Shown here: positions 1-7,682 of the stretch, piece after piece
Position numbering within the stretch: the first letter of the stretch is position 1
Layout of the letters: each line of letters starts with the position of its first letter
NCBI GenBank assembly: GCA_050480705.1
Contig: JBJHAX010000045.1
Location: forward strand, 1-17,243
DNA: 17,243 nt
Reading direction: 5' to 3'
DNA from: JBJHAX01 sp050480705
GTDB lineage: Bacteria; Actinomycetota; Nitriliruptoria; Nitriliruptorales; Nitriliruptoraceae
Notes under the pieces: generated by a model
The model's database searches: none
Told to the model about the DNA's origin: nothing
The model's input: the letters and a program-made list of their open reading frames with translations, nothing else
Translations under genes and position numbers: made by a program

Positions 1-8
1 TCATCAAC

Positions 9-67
9 GGTCACGGGGATCGTCTCCTTCGAGGCTTTCGACACCAAGAAGGATTCTCCCCGTGACC
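9..67. repeat. 11-bp perfect inverted repeat with nested 5-bp arms
   Basis: GGTCACGGGGA at 9-19 is exactly complemented by TCCCCGTGACC at 57-67. Inside it CCTTC (26-30) is complemented by GAAGG (48-52). GTCAC words recur just outside (74-78 and 85-89). No open reading frame of interest covers the stretch, which lies downstream of the minus-strand VOC gene. It could be a long hairpin that ends transcription, or the edge of an insertion element lying outside the window. No T-tract follows on either strand, so a classical terminator is not supported. Confidence 0.45.
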
Positions 68-111
68 ACCTATGTCACGGACCTGTCACCTCTACCCGTG
101 AACTCCTTGTT

Positions 112-570
112 CTAGGGGACATCTAGCCAGCGGCCATGCACGTCGCCGGGGCCTGCGAACCCGGGTCCGCACAGCTGCCATCGGAAGCCGAACGGGTCGA
201 GGAACGTCAGCGCATCGTCCTGGTCGACCTCGATGGAGGTGTCGTCCGGAAGGCGGCCACGTACCGAGGCGATCTCCTCGGCGGTGGCCACGACCGCGAT
301 GAGGAACACCGTCCCCGGCTGGGGGTCACCAGGGAACAGGGCCAGGAGGAGCTCGTCGCGGCGGAGCCCCACCATATGGATCTCGAGACCAGCGAGCTGG
401 GCATCCTCCCACGTCGCCGTGTGACGTAGCTGCGCCCAGGTCGTGTCGTTCGCGAGGCTGCCACCTCTCAGCGCCTCGCGGGTCACGACGTCGAGGTTGA
501 ACACGTGACGGTAGTACTCCTCGGCGTGCTGAAGGTCGGGGACGTGCAAGGCGACGTGCTTGGTCCGCAT
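112..570 (-). CDS. VOC (glyoxalase/bleomycin-resistance fold) family protein
   Basis: This 152-aa protein starts with a typical VOC strand, KHVALHVPDLQHAEEYYRHVF, and ends with the matching LTFLDPFGFRWQLCGPG strand. Both are hallmarks of the paired beta-alpha-beta-beta-beta modules of vicinal oxygen chelate proteins. Such proteins are metal-dependent dioxygenases, isomerases or lyases, or metal-free binding proteins. The substrate cannot be told from sequence. One VOC module pair fits the length. I prefer the ATG at 570 because a GGAG lies 9 nt upstream; the ATG at 579 sits directly on that GGAG. The gene lies 97 nt downstream of the FAD oxidoreductase on the same strand, so co-transcription is likely. 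A role in the same small-molecule pathway is inference. Confidence 0.8.
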   Translation of the reverse strand: MRTKHVALHVPDLQHAEEYYRHVFNLDVVTREALRGGSLANDTTWAQLRHTATWEDAQLAGLEIHMVGLRRDELLLALFPGDPQPGTVFLIAVVATAEEIASVRGRLPDDTSIEVDQDDALTFLDPFGFRWQLCGPGFAGPGDVHGRWLDVP

Positions 571-667
571 GGGAGGCATCTCCGGCCGGTTGCAAGACGA
601 TCCCGGTACAGCGACACACGGCCAGCCGCGTGCCGACGGTGGCAGAGAGCGCCAGCGAACTCGACGG

Positions 668-2059
668 TCAGGCCCTCGTCCCGGCTGCAGGTGGGACGTT
701 GTGATTCAGGCGGAACAGGTTGGTGTGGTCGTAGCGGGTCTTGATGGCGGCGAGGCGGTCCCATGTGGGGCCGGGGTACGCCTCATGCAGGCGGTGCTCC
801 TCGCCCTCACCGAGGAAGTTGACGTACGCCCCGGTGGTGCCGTCGGCGAGCAGGTCGGCGGTTGCAGCGACCCACGCGTCGTGTTCGGCCGCTTCGGCCG
901 GGTCGCCGTACATCGCCCCAGTCATGGCCAGGATCCGGCGGTCGCGGTGCGCGAAGGCGGTCGCGTCGGCGGGGACGCGCGCCATCGCACCTCCGAGCGC
1001 GCGGAGTTGGACCGCTGACATCGTAGCGGTCGACGTCTCGAGGCGGACGAGGATCCCTGCCGCGGTGTAGGGGTCGACACCGTCGAGGAAGCTCGTGCGG
1101 ATCGCCATGCGGTGCGGCGGCAGCTCGTCCGCGAAGAGCAGATCGCGGTAGCGCATCGCAGCGACCATGTCGGCGATCGGGGTGCCGAGTGCGCGCAGCG
1201 GTGCGACGGCCCGCTCGCCGTCCTCGGTCGATCCGAGGTAGCACAGGGTGGCGATGACCACGGGCACGCCATGGCACTCCGGCGGGAGGAATGGCAGTGG
1301 CGGCGCGATCATGACGTCGGCGAAGGCGGTCAGCTCCTCCGACGCTTGCGCCGCCGCAGCGACGAACCCCGCGATCGTCTCCGCCGTCGCGGGGAGGACG
1401 AGCCAACCGCCGTACACCTCGTCCACCTCGACGAGACGCAACTGCAACTTCGTCACGACCCCGAAGTTGCCGCCGCCACCACGGATCGCCCAGAACAGGT
1501 CGGGGTGGTGGTCGGCGTCGACCTGGCGGATCTGGCCGTCGGCGGTGACGACCTCGGCGGCGAACACGTTGTCGATCGTCATGCCGTGCTTGCGGGTGAG
1601 CAGCCCGATGCCCCCGCCGAGGGTGAGTCCGCCGATCCCCACGGATGCGGTGTCGCCGAAACCGCAGGCGAGGCCGTGCTCGCTGGCCGCGTGCGTGAAC
1701 TCCCCCGCGGTCAGGCCGGTCTCCGCCCAGGCTGTGCGGTTGTCCACGTCGATGTCCAGACCACGCATGGCCGCGAGGTCGAGGACGATCCCGTCGTCGC
1801 AGACGCTGTGTCCGGCCGGGCTGTGCCCGCCGCTGCGGACCGCCAGTGACAGTCCGGCTTCCCGCGCGAGGTCGATGATCCGTGCGACCTCCGTCGCGTC
1901 GACCGGTTGGACGATCGCTGCGGGACGGCGCTCGAAACCCGAAGCGACGGTGCGCGTGGCGTCATAGGCCGGATCGTCTGGCGTGATCACACGGCCAGTC
2001 AGCGACGCTCGAAGCGCCGCGATGGCATCGGTGTGCTGAATGGCGGTTGGGATGGCCAT
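668..2059 (-). CDS. FAD-linked oxidoreductase, covalent-FAD (PCMH + BBE) type
   Basis: This 463-aa protein has a PCMH-type FAD-binding domain (about residues 40-215) and a C-terminal berberine-bridge (BBE) segment, ending AIKTRYDHTNLFRLNHNVPP. RSGGHS at residues 75-80 contains the His (H79) to which this family attaches FAD covalently. The second attachment Cys of bicovalent members (C-x-x-V-G) appears to be Thr here (TASVGIGGLTLGGG), so a single histidyl link is predicted. Family members oxidise sugars, alkaloids or polyketide-like alcohols and phenols using O2; the substrate is unknown. The ATG at 2059 is chosen because GGAGGG lies 7 nt upstream. The frame stays open 46 codons further upstream, but that extension has no family similarity and would run into the control region. 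No signal peptide is seen. The gene is divergent from the LAL regulator, its most likely controller. Confidence 0.88.
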   Translation of the reverse strand: MAIPTAIQHTDAIAALRASLTGRVITPDDPAYDATRTVASGFERRPAAIVQPVDATEVARIIDLAREAGLSLAVRSGGHSPAGHSVCDDGIVLDLAAMRGLDIDVDNRTAWAETGLTAGEFTHAASEHGLACGFGDTASVGIGGLTLGGGIGLLTRKHGMTIDNVFAAEVVTADGQIRQVDADHHPDLFWAIRGGGGNFGVVTKLQLRLVEVDEVYGGWLVLPATAETIAGFVAAAAQASEELTAFADVMIAPPLPFLPPECHGVPVVIATLCYLGSTEDGERAVAPLRALGTPIADMVAAMRYRDLLFADELPPHRMAIRTSFLDGVDPYTAAGILVRLETSTATMSAVQLRALGGAMARVPADATAFAHRDRRILAMTGAMYGDPAEAAEHDAWVAATADLLADGTTGAYVNFLGEGEEHRLHEAYPGPTWDRLAAIKTRYDHTNLFRLNHNVPPAAGTRA

Positions 2060-2135
2060 CGGACCCTCCGGTGGGCGCGAACAGCGGACCCTTACACCCT
2101 CGCCGCAGAGCCAGCGGCCGGCATCCATCGAAGGT

Positions 2136-2209
2136 CGCAAACGGAGAACGCAAACGGTCGGCACCGCGTCGATACTCGTCCCGCTCCCGCCTGCCAACTA
2201 CCGTTCTCC
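2136..2209. promoter_or_regulatory. Repeat-bearing control region between the oxidoreductase and the LAL regulator
   Basis: The 176 bp between the two divergent genes hold a 9-bp direct repeat CGCAAACGG at 2136-2144 and 2149-2157 (13-bp period). GGAGAACG at 2143-2150, overlapping the repeats, is complemented by CGTTCTCC at 2202-2209. Repeats placed between a regulator and a divergent enzyme gene are the expected place for the regulator's own operator. Binding by the LuxR-type HTH is inference, and no convincing -35/-10 pair could be assigned. Confidence 0.4.
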
Positions 2210-2241
2210 ATCGCTGCGGATGGGGAGGGCAGGGCTTGGAG

Positions 2242-4872
2242 GTGGTCTTCCCCTTCACGAAGTTCATCCCGCCACAACTCGACGAGCGGGTCGTCGTCGA
2301 GCGGATCTCCCAGAGGATGCGGACCGTCGTCGCCGAACACCCGCTCACCGTTCTCGTTGCGCCAGCCGGATCAGGGAAGACGACCGCGCTCGCCGCCTGG
2401 GCACGGGAGGCAGCGGGGCCGGTCGCCTGGGTGCGCATCGGCCCGGAGGATGATGCACCCGCCGCGATCGCCGCAGCGCTTCTCGCCGGCCTCCGCCGCG
2501 TCGTCGAGGGGTTCGGGCCGCGGCTGGAGGCGCTGCTCGGCGCAACGGGAACCGCGCCCAGTACCCACAACCTCGTCACCGCCATCACGAACGACCTGGG
2601 CGACGTCGAGCCGGTCGCCGTCGTGCTCGACGATGCCCATCAGCTCGCCGACCCCGACACGTGGGCGGTCCTCGACGGCCTTCTCGAGCACCTCCCCGCG
2701 GCAGCCCGGCTCGTCGTCGGCAGCCGCACCGAGCCCGCCCTTTCCCTGTCGCGGGGTCGCGTAAGGGGCGCGGCAGCCGTGATCGGCCTCAACGATCTCC
2801 GCTTGGGTGCCGCCGAGGTACGCGAGCTCCTCGGCGGGCAGACCGCCGACGACGGCGTCGTCGATGCGATCATCCGCGCCAGCGGCGGGTGGGCAGCGGC
2901 GGTCCGGCTGACGACCGCGAGGCTCTGCGCGGCCCCCCATGCGTCACGGCTCGGCCCCGAAGTCGCACCGGCCGAGGTGGATCCGGTCTGGTCCACCCAG
3001 CCCGACCTCTGGCGCTTCCTCGCTGAGGAGGTGCTCGACTCGCAGCCACCGGACCTGCGCAGCTTCCTGCTCGAGACCGCGATCCTCGACGAACTCACCG
3101 CTGAGGTGTGCGCCGCCGTCACGGGGCGTTCGGATGCAGCCGCTGCGCTCGACGAGCTGGACCGGCGGAACCTGTTCGTTGCCCGTTTCGCCGGCGAGCG
3201 GGGACCGGCCTGGCGCTACCACGACCTCTTCGTCGACTTCCTCCGTGACCGGCTCAACGCCGAGCGGACCGTGGATGCGGTCGTCGACCTCCATCGGCGT
3301 GCAGCCGACGCGCTCCCAGCGAGGCAAGCGGTGCCACACCTCTTGGCCGCGGGCGAGTACGACCGGGTCGCGCAGATCGCCCTCGAGACCTCGTTCGAGC
3401 GGTTGGACCCCGGATTGCTCGCGCTCGTCCTCCCATGGGTCGGCGCGCTCCCTGAGGAGGTCATCGACCGCTATCCGCGCCTCGCGTTGCTGCTCGTGTG
3501 GCCGGACGAGATGGTCGGACGGCACACCCCGGTCCTCGCCAGGCTCGAGCCGCTCCATGCCCGGCTCCTCGCCGCCGGCCAGCAGCTGGCTGCCGCGGAG
3601 GTCGGGGTCGAGATCGCCCTCGCTTACATGATGAGCGGTGACCACGACCGTGCTGGGCCGCTCCTGGACGAGGCACGGCGCCTGCCACTCGATGACTGGG
3701 CACGGGCCCTGGCGACCATCGTTGCGATGCACTGGTCCAGGGAGCAGGGGGACTGGACCGGCGCGAGCCGGGCCCTCGGCGACGCCTTCGATCTCGTTCT
3801 GGGAGCGCACACTTCCGGACCGGTGGAGCTGCTCGCCGCCGGGATGGGGGCACACCTGCTCTTCGCGGATCAGGGTCCGGCGTGGGTCATCGATCGAGCA
3901 CACCGCCTCCGTGCGCTGCTCGATCCGTCCGACGCCGCCCTCAGTCTCGCTGGGCTTCGTCCGCTCCTGGCGGGGGCAGCGCTGCTGCGGCTCGACCTCG
4001 ACACGGCCGCAGACGAGCTTCGACGCTGTCTCACCACCTCACGCGAGGTCGGTGGACTCGCGTGGACACATCAGGAGGCAGAGGTCCTGCAGTTCGCTCT
4101 GCACCTCGCGGCCAACAACCACGAGCCGGTCCGTCGCGCGGTCGACGCGGCGTACGCACGGATGAGCGACTCGCCGATCGATGCGTCGATGGTCTACGCC
4201 TACGCCTACGCCGACGCGCGCTCGGCGTGGCTCTGCGGTGACCGGCCACGCCTCGACCGGGCGCTCGAGCGGCTCTCGGGGGGCGGTCGCCCGGAGGAGA
4301 CCGTGGTCCGGAGCGTCGTACAGGCGATGGTCGCGCGGATGGACGAACGCGGGCTGGACGAGGTGCTTGACGAGCTCGCCGAGGCAGAGGCCGCACAGCG
4401 CGAATTTCGGGCATGGTTCGGCGCCGGCCTCCCCGGCCTGGAGCGGGCTGCGATCCTCCACGAGCGGGGGCGGACCCGCCATGCGCTCGAAGCAGCCGAA
4501 CCGATCCTCGCGACCGCGGCGGAGCTCGGAGCAGGCATCCTCCTCGGTGACGCCTCCTCGCATGTTCCGCTGCTCCGCCGATGTGTCACCGAGGATCTGC
4601 AGGCGGGAACGGTCGGCTCGGTACTCGCGGCCCTCAGTCGGCCCACCCGGCCCACCGCGATCGCCGTGCCAGGGACGAACGAGACCGTCTCCGCTCGGGA
4701 GGTGGAGGTACTCGCCCACGTTGCCGAAGGACTGTCCAACCGCGAGATCGCTGCCGAACTCTTCATCAGCGAGGTCACGGTCAAGTCGCATCTGACGCGG
4801 ATCTTCCGCAAGCTCGACGCCAGCTCCCGCACCCAAGCGGTCGCCCGAGCCCGGGAGCTCCACCTCCTCTGA
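2242..4872 (+). CDS. Large ATP-binding LuxR-family (LAL/MalT-type) transcriptional regulator
   Basis: This protein of about 876 aa begins with an NTPase module. Walker A is APAGSGKTT (about residues 40-48) and Walker B is VAVVLDDAH (D130-D131). A long helical, TPR-like alanine/leucine-rich middle follows. A LuxR/GerE helix-turn-helix lies in the last 60 residues (SAREVEVLAHVAEGLSNREIA, then ELFISEVTVKSHLTRIFRKL). This is the classic LAL layout: ATP plus ligand binding in the N-terminal and middle parts drives oligomerisation and transcription activation. The frame is open from 2047, but coding-like sequence begins near VVFPFTKFIPPQ. GGAGGG at 2224-2229 serves either a TTG at 2236 (6-nt spacing) or the GTG at 2242 (12-nt); the choice between them is uncertain. 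The gene is divergent from the FAD oxidoreductase, its probable target. Confidence 0.88.
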   Translation: MVFPFTKFIPPQLDERVVVERISQRMRTVVAEHPLTVLVAPAGSGKTTALAAWAREAAGPVAWVRIGPEDDAPAAIAAALLAGLRRVVEGFGPRLEALLGATGTAPSTHNLVTAITNDLGDVEPVAVVLDDAHQLADPDTWAVLDGLLEHLPAAARLVVGSRTEPALSLSRGRVRGAAAVIGLNDLRLGAAEVRELLGGQTADDGVVDAIIRASGGWAAAVRLTTARLCAAPHASRLGPEVAPAEVDPVWSTQPDLWRFLAEEVLDSQPPDLRSFLLETAILDELTAEVCAAVTGRSDAAAALDELDRRNLFVARFAGERGPAWRYHDLFVDFLRDRLNAERTVDAVVDLHRRAADALPARQAVPHLLAAGEYDRVAQIALETSFERLDPGLLALVLPWVGALPEEVIDRYPRLALLLVWPDEMVGRHTPVLARLEPLHARLLAAGQQLAAAEVGVEIALAYMMSGDHDRAGPLLDEARRLPLDDWARALATIVAMHWSREQGDWTGASRALGDAFDLVLGAHTSGPVELLAAGMGAHLLFADQGPAWVIDRAHRLRALLDPSDAALSLAGLRPLLAGAALLRLDLDTAADELRRCLTTSREVGGLAWTHQEAEVLQFALHLAANNHEPVRRAVDAAYARMSDSPIDASMVYAYAYADARSAWLCGDRPRLDRALERLSGGGRPEETVVRSVVQAMVARMDERGLDEVLDELAEAEAAQREFRAWFGAGLPGLERAAILHERGRTRHALEAAEPILATAAELGAGILLGDASSHVPLLRRCVTEDLQAGTVGSVLAALSRPTRPTAIAVPGTNETVSAREVEVLAHVAEGLSNREIAAELFISEVTVKSHLTRIFRKLDASSRTQAVARARELHLL

Positions 4873-4986
4873 TATCGCAGAACGGGTCCCGAACTCAGAC
4901 CGGCGATTCCGACTTTCGTGCGACGCCCAGGCCCGCTCATCGGCGCATGGTCTCCGCTCCGGATCGCCGACACGAAGGAGCCCGCG

Positions 4987-5589
4987 ATGACCGTACGCGT
5001 CCCGCCCGCCGAGAGGATCGATCCCGCGGACGTGATGCCGACCCTGCTCGCGGCGCTCGCGGACGACCCGCTGTGGCGCTGGCTCTACCCCGACGAGAAG
5101 ACCTATGAGCGTGCCTTCCCAGAGGTCATGTTGCTCGCTGCCCGCGCCGGCTTCGACCTTGGCACCATCGACGTCGCAGAGGGAGGCAAGGCCGTCGCCG
5201 TCTGGGACCCACCACGATCCGACGTGGATCCGAACGAGGTCGAAGAGATGTGGGTCGCCCACTTCCAGACGTACTGCGACCCCGCACGCCTCAACGACGT
5301 CTTCGCCTGGAGCGAACAGTTCGGGCGCTACCACCCGACCGAGCCCCACTGGTACCTGGGCGGGATCGGCGTCACGCCGGACAGGCAGGGGCGCGGACAT
5401 GGCTCGGCGCTCCTGCGTGTCGGACTCGAGCGGTGCGACCGTGACGGCCTGCCCGCCTACCTGGAGGCAAGCAACTCACGCAACCGGCCGCTCTACGAGC
5501 GGCACGGCTTCGAGGTCATCGGCGAGATCCAGGCCGCGGACTCACCATCGGTCTGGGCGATGCTCCGCCTACCCATCGACGAGAGGTAG
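4987..5589 (+). CDS. GNAT-family N-acetyltransferase
   Basis: This 200-aa protein carries the acetyl-CoA-binding motif A as a beta strand plus loop, WYLGGIGVTPDRQGRGHGSALL (residues about 122-143; the R/Q-x-x-G-x-G loop is RQGRGHG). It also has the C-terminal motif B element LYERHGFEV (169-177). These are standard for GCN5-related acetyltransferases, which move an acetyl group from acetyl-CoA to an amine. The acceptor, small molecule or protein, is unknown. The first 110 residues are less typical and include a DPLWRWLYPDE segment common in small-molecule GNATs of actinobacteria. The ATG at 4987 follows AAGGAG with a 6-nt spacer. It starts 114 nt after the LAL regulator on the same strand; a shared transcript is possible but not shown. 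Confidence 0.88.
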   Translation: MTVRVPPAERIDPADVMPTLLAALADDPLWRWLYPDEKTYERAFPEVMLLAARAGFDLGTIDVAEGGKAVAVWDPPRSDVDPNEVEEMWVAHFQTYCDPARLNDVFAWSEQFGRYHPTEPHWYLGGIGVTPDRQGRGHGSALLRVGLERCDRDGLPAYLEASNSRNRPLYERHGFEVIGEIQAADSPSVWAMLRLPIDER

Positions 5590-5702
5590 CGGATCGTGCC
5601 CATCGCGAGCCACCCGGACCCACGACCAGCAGCGGCGATCAGGCACGTCGACACATCGTCGCCGTCGTGGACGATCTCGCGGGCTCGACGCGAGGGTCTC
5701 CG

Positions 5703-6170
5703 GTGACCGGGAGGAGTCAGCCCAGCGAACGGGGACCGGCACGGCCGCCCGGCAGGCAACCAAGATCCCCGAGCTGGCTTGCGACGACGGCGATCGCCGT
5801 GGTGTGGGGCGGGATCCTGGTGATCGCGCAGGTCGAGCAGTTGCTCGCTCCCGAACTGCGCTGGTGGGGCCATGCGTTCGTGCACATGTGGACCGGCGCC
5901 TGGACGACGGTCATCGCCGTCACGGCGACACGAGTGCTGCGTTCGGGTCGAACGGTGGGAGGAGCGCTCCGGCCGCTGGTGTTGACGACCGGCCTGCTTG
6001 CTGCCAGCGCAGCGGCCACCAACCTCCTCGAGATCGTGGGGGCCTATCCCACCCTTCGTGCGTTCCACGACGCCGTGAACCGTGTTGGCGCTCCGGTGGG
6101 ATGGCTCCTGCTGGCCAACCTGATCCTGATCGTCCTCTTCGGCCGCCACAACCGCGTTGCCTCGCGCTGA
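5703..6170 (+). CDS. Four-TM membrane protein of unknown function
   Basis: The protein of about 155 aa has a basic, proline-rich N-terminus (residues 1-24) and four hydrophobic segments: about 25-44 (LATTAIAVVWGGILVIAQVE), 58-78, 90-112 and 131-147. It has a short basic C-tail. No catalytic motif, metal-site pattern or transporter signature is visible, and I do not recognise the family. The GTG at 5703 is preferred because GAGGG stands 6 nt upstream. A GTG at 5667 would add 12 residues without a ribosome site. It is convergent with the other four-TM gene at 6418-6804. I see no sequence similarity between the two beyond size and topology. Confidence 0.65.
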   Translation: MTGRSQPSERGPARPPGRQPRSPSWLATTAIAVVWGGILVIAQVEQLLAPELRWWGHAFVHMWTGAWTTVIAVTATRVLRSGRTVGGALRPLVLTTGLLAASAAATNLLEIVGAYPTLRAFHDAVNRVGAPVGWLLLANLILIVLFGRHNRVASR

Positions 6171-6417
6171 GACCGATCCCCGCGATGCGGAGTCGCCCCG
6201 ACAGCACGGAGGCCCCTGTCCCCGGCGGGGACCGTTCTCGGAAGCCGCACCTCCGAAGCCGAGTTCCATGCGACTGCCCCCCCGGTGGCCGTTCATCATG
6301 GCCGGTAGCGGCCCTCGGACCGAGCCCACGGAGTCACTGCGAGGATGACGGTTGGCAGGAAGCTGCAACGGCCGGATCCGCACATCGCCCCGAGTGTGCG
6401 CGGCGGAGCGCGACCCT
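6171..6417. other. Intergenic stretch between two convergent membrane-protein genes
   Basis: About 247 bp without a supported gene. GTCCCC-GGC-GGGGAC (6218-6232) can form a 6-bp hairpin with a 3-nt loop, followed by CGTTCTCG. It lies between convergent genes, where a terminator would be useful, but the lack of a real T-run makes this weak. Nothing else was recognised. Confidence 0.4.
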
Positions 6418-6804
6418 CTACGAGGCCAGTTCCATGCCGAGCACCTCGTAGAGCAGCAACGTCGCCGCAACGAAGAGGAGGCCGGTGAACACGAGATCCT
6501 CAATCCAGTCGACGACCCCGGGTTGCCGCTCGAGCATGATCGTCGGGTTGTAGTAGAAGATCGAGTTGAGGACCCATCCGGCGGACAGCACGAGCCCGGC
6601 CCATGGCGCCCAGCCGACGTCGAGGAAGAGCGCCAGGATGACGGCAGCGCTGACCGCGTACAGCACAAGACCCCAGACGAGGTTGCTCATCGTGTCGTGC
6701 CGGGAAGTGCCCGCCTTCGCTGTCGCCCGCCACAGTTCGTACGCGACGGAGATTGCGAACGTCACGGTCAACACCCACGCGGCGTGCCTGACGAGGGTCG
6801 ACAT
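6418..6804 (-). CDS. Four-TM membrane protein of unknown function
   Basis: This 128-aa protein has four predicted membrane segments: about 7-24 (HAAWVLTVTFAISVAYEL), 41-61, 67-85 and 103-124. Short loops separate them. The WAPWAGLVLSAGWVLNSIFYY region and the acidic VVDWIED loop before the last helix are its most distinctive parts, and I do not recognise a family. The ATG at 6804 has GAGG 7-8 nt upstream. The frame is open to 7269 upstream, but that extension has no membrane or domain character. The start ATG overlaps the stop of a possible 52-aa ORF (TGATG), which suggests translational coupling if that ORF is real. It is convergent with the four-TM gene to its left. Confidence 0.7.
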   Translation of the reverse strand: MSTLVRHAAWVLTVTFAISVAYELWRATAKAGTSRHDTMSNLVWGLVLYAVSAAVILALFLDVGWAPWAGLVLSAGWVLNSIFYYNPTIMLERQPGVVDWIEDLVFTGLLFVAATLLLYEVLGMELAS

Positions 6805-6962
6805 CACAACACCTCGCACTCGGGGAGTCCGGCGCGGCGCCGACCGCCTTCGACGAGCGACCTGCGGAGCGGAGGGTCTTCCCCGGAGCCTGCCAGCAGC
6901 GTCGCGACCGTCGGCTCTGGATCTACCCAGCCAATGGTCACGACCGAAGCTGCTGTGCTCAC
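6804..6962 (-). CDS. Possible small ORF (52 aa) coupled to the four-TM protein
   Basis: A GTG at 6962, preceded by AGAGG about 8 nt upstream, opens a 52-codon frame (start GTG-AGC-ACA, protein end GRRRAGLPECEVL). Its TGA overlaps the ATG of the membrane gene by one base. Overlaps of this kind occur elsewhere in the window between genuine coupled genes (glp/moaC and mobA/fdhD), which is the main reason to list it. The product is hydrophilic, with no recognisable domain and no signal peptide. It may be a leader peptide, a small partner protein, or a chance frame. Confidence 0.3.
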   Translation of the reverse strand: MSTAASVVTIGWVDPEPTVATLLAGSGEDPPLRRSLVEGGRRRAGLPECEVL

Positions 6963-7281
6963 GCCTGTCACCTCTCCTGGAAGTCCGTGAGCCACACGAT
7001 GCCCGGGAGAGCCACCGAGACCTTCCGTCGAAGGTCGTAAGCCAGGGTCGCAACCCGCACCGCATCCCTGCACCGCATGCTCGGTCACCATGAGGTGTGC
7101 TCGCTAAACCCGCACGACGTGCAATCCGAAAGCGTGACTGCCGAGCGGGGCCCAGCGCGGGCCTTCGCACCGGAACGCCGAAGTCACCGGGTACAACCGT
7201 TGCCTCATGACCGCTCCAGCGGAGCGTTCTCCGCGACTGCACGCGGGGACAGGCAGCTGGATGATCCACCAGACTCCGGCT
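6963..7281. other. Gene-poor stretch, no supported coding region
   Basis: Several frames are open on both strands but none gives protein-like sequence. A small hairpin CGCTCC-AGC-GGAGCG (7212-7226) lies just past the 3' end of the RES pseudogene on the minus strand. GCACGACGTGC near 7112 is a short palindrome. I see no RNA gene or mobile-element end. Confidence 0.4.
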
Positions 7282-7682
7282 TCACACGAGATCGGCGAGG
7301 TCGTCCGACCGCTCGGCGAGTTCGACCGCGGTGAGGCTGGCGTCGAGCAGTTCGGGGAACACGACAAGCACGCTGTCGACACCGGTCGCGGAGTAGGTAC
7401 GGATGCCCTGGTCCGAGCGCATGCACCTCCGTTCCCGGCTACTGGCACACCGTCCGATCGTCAGCGACGAGCTCGTCCACGCTGATACCGATGGGTGCGC
7501 GTGTCCGGGCCGGTGAGGTCAAGCATCCGGTGCAGGTCGAACTCGTAGCCGTACAGCACCCGGGGCAGCAAACCTTCCAACCCGACGACGTGACAGGTGC
7601 CCTGCCGGGTCAGCTCCGCCACCACACACGGCTGCGTCTCGCACAGGTACAAGGTCGCGAAGCTGCCGGGAGAGTCCGCAAG
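7282..7682 (-). pseudogene. Decayed RES-domain (NAD+ phosphorylase-type toxin family) gene
   Basis: Three pieces of one protein appear in order on the minus strand, in shifting frames. Piece 1 (7682 to about 7496) reads ...FATLYLCETQPCVVAELTRQ... then EFDLHRMLDLTGPDTR. Piece 2 (7495-7442) reads PIGISVDELVADDRTVCQ and ends in TAG. Piece 3 (7422-7282) reads RSDQGIRTYSATGVDSVLVVFPE, continues LLDASLTAVELAERSDDL and ends in TGA. This order matches the RES fold: a Tyr/Glu element (YL...AEL), the LDLT strand, then a G-x-x-x-Y-S and VVFPE tail near the C-terminus. The usual N-terminal 60-80 residues with the conserved Arg are missing; a TAG stands at 7685-7683. RES proteins deplete NAD+ and are usually paired with an Xre/DUF2384 antitoxin upstream. 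No antitoxin is recognisable here. At least one frameshift and one stop make the gene inactive unless there are sequencing errors. Confidence 0.65.

Noticed and set aside
4039..5400. 453-codon open frame on the minus strand.
   Set aside because: It lies antisense to the LAL regulator and the GNAT gene, both of which show clear family motifs; long antisense frames are usual at this GC content.
5105..6451. 448-codon open frame on the plus strand.
   Set aside because: It overlaps the GNAT and four-TM genes in another frame, and the product is Arg/Ser/Thr-rich low-complexity sequence without any domain.
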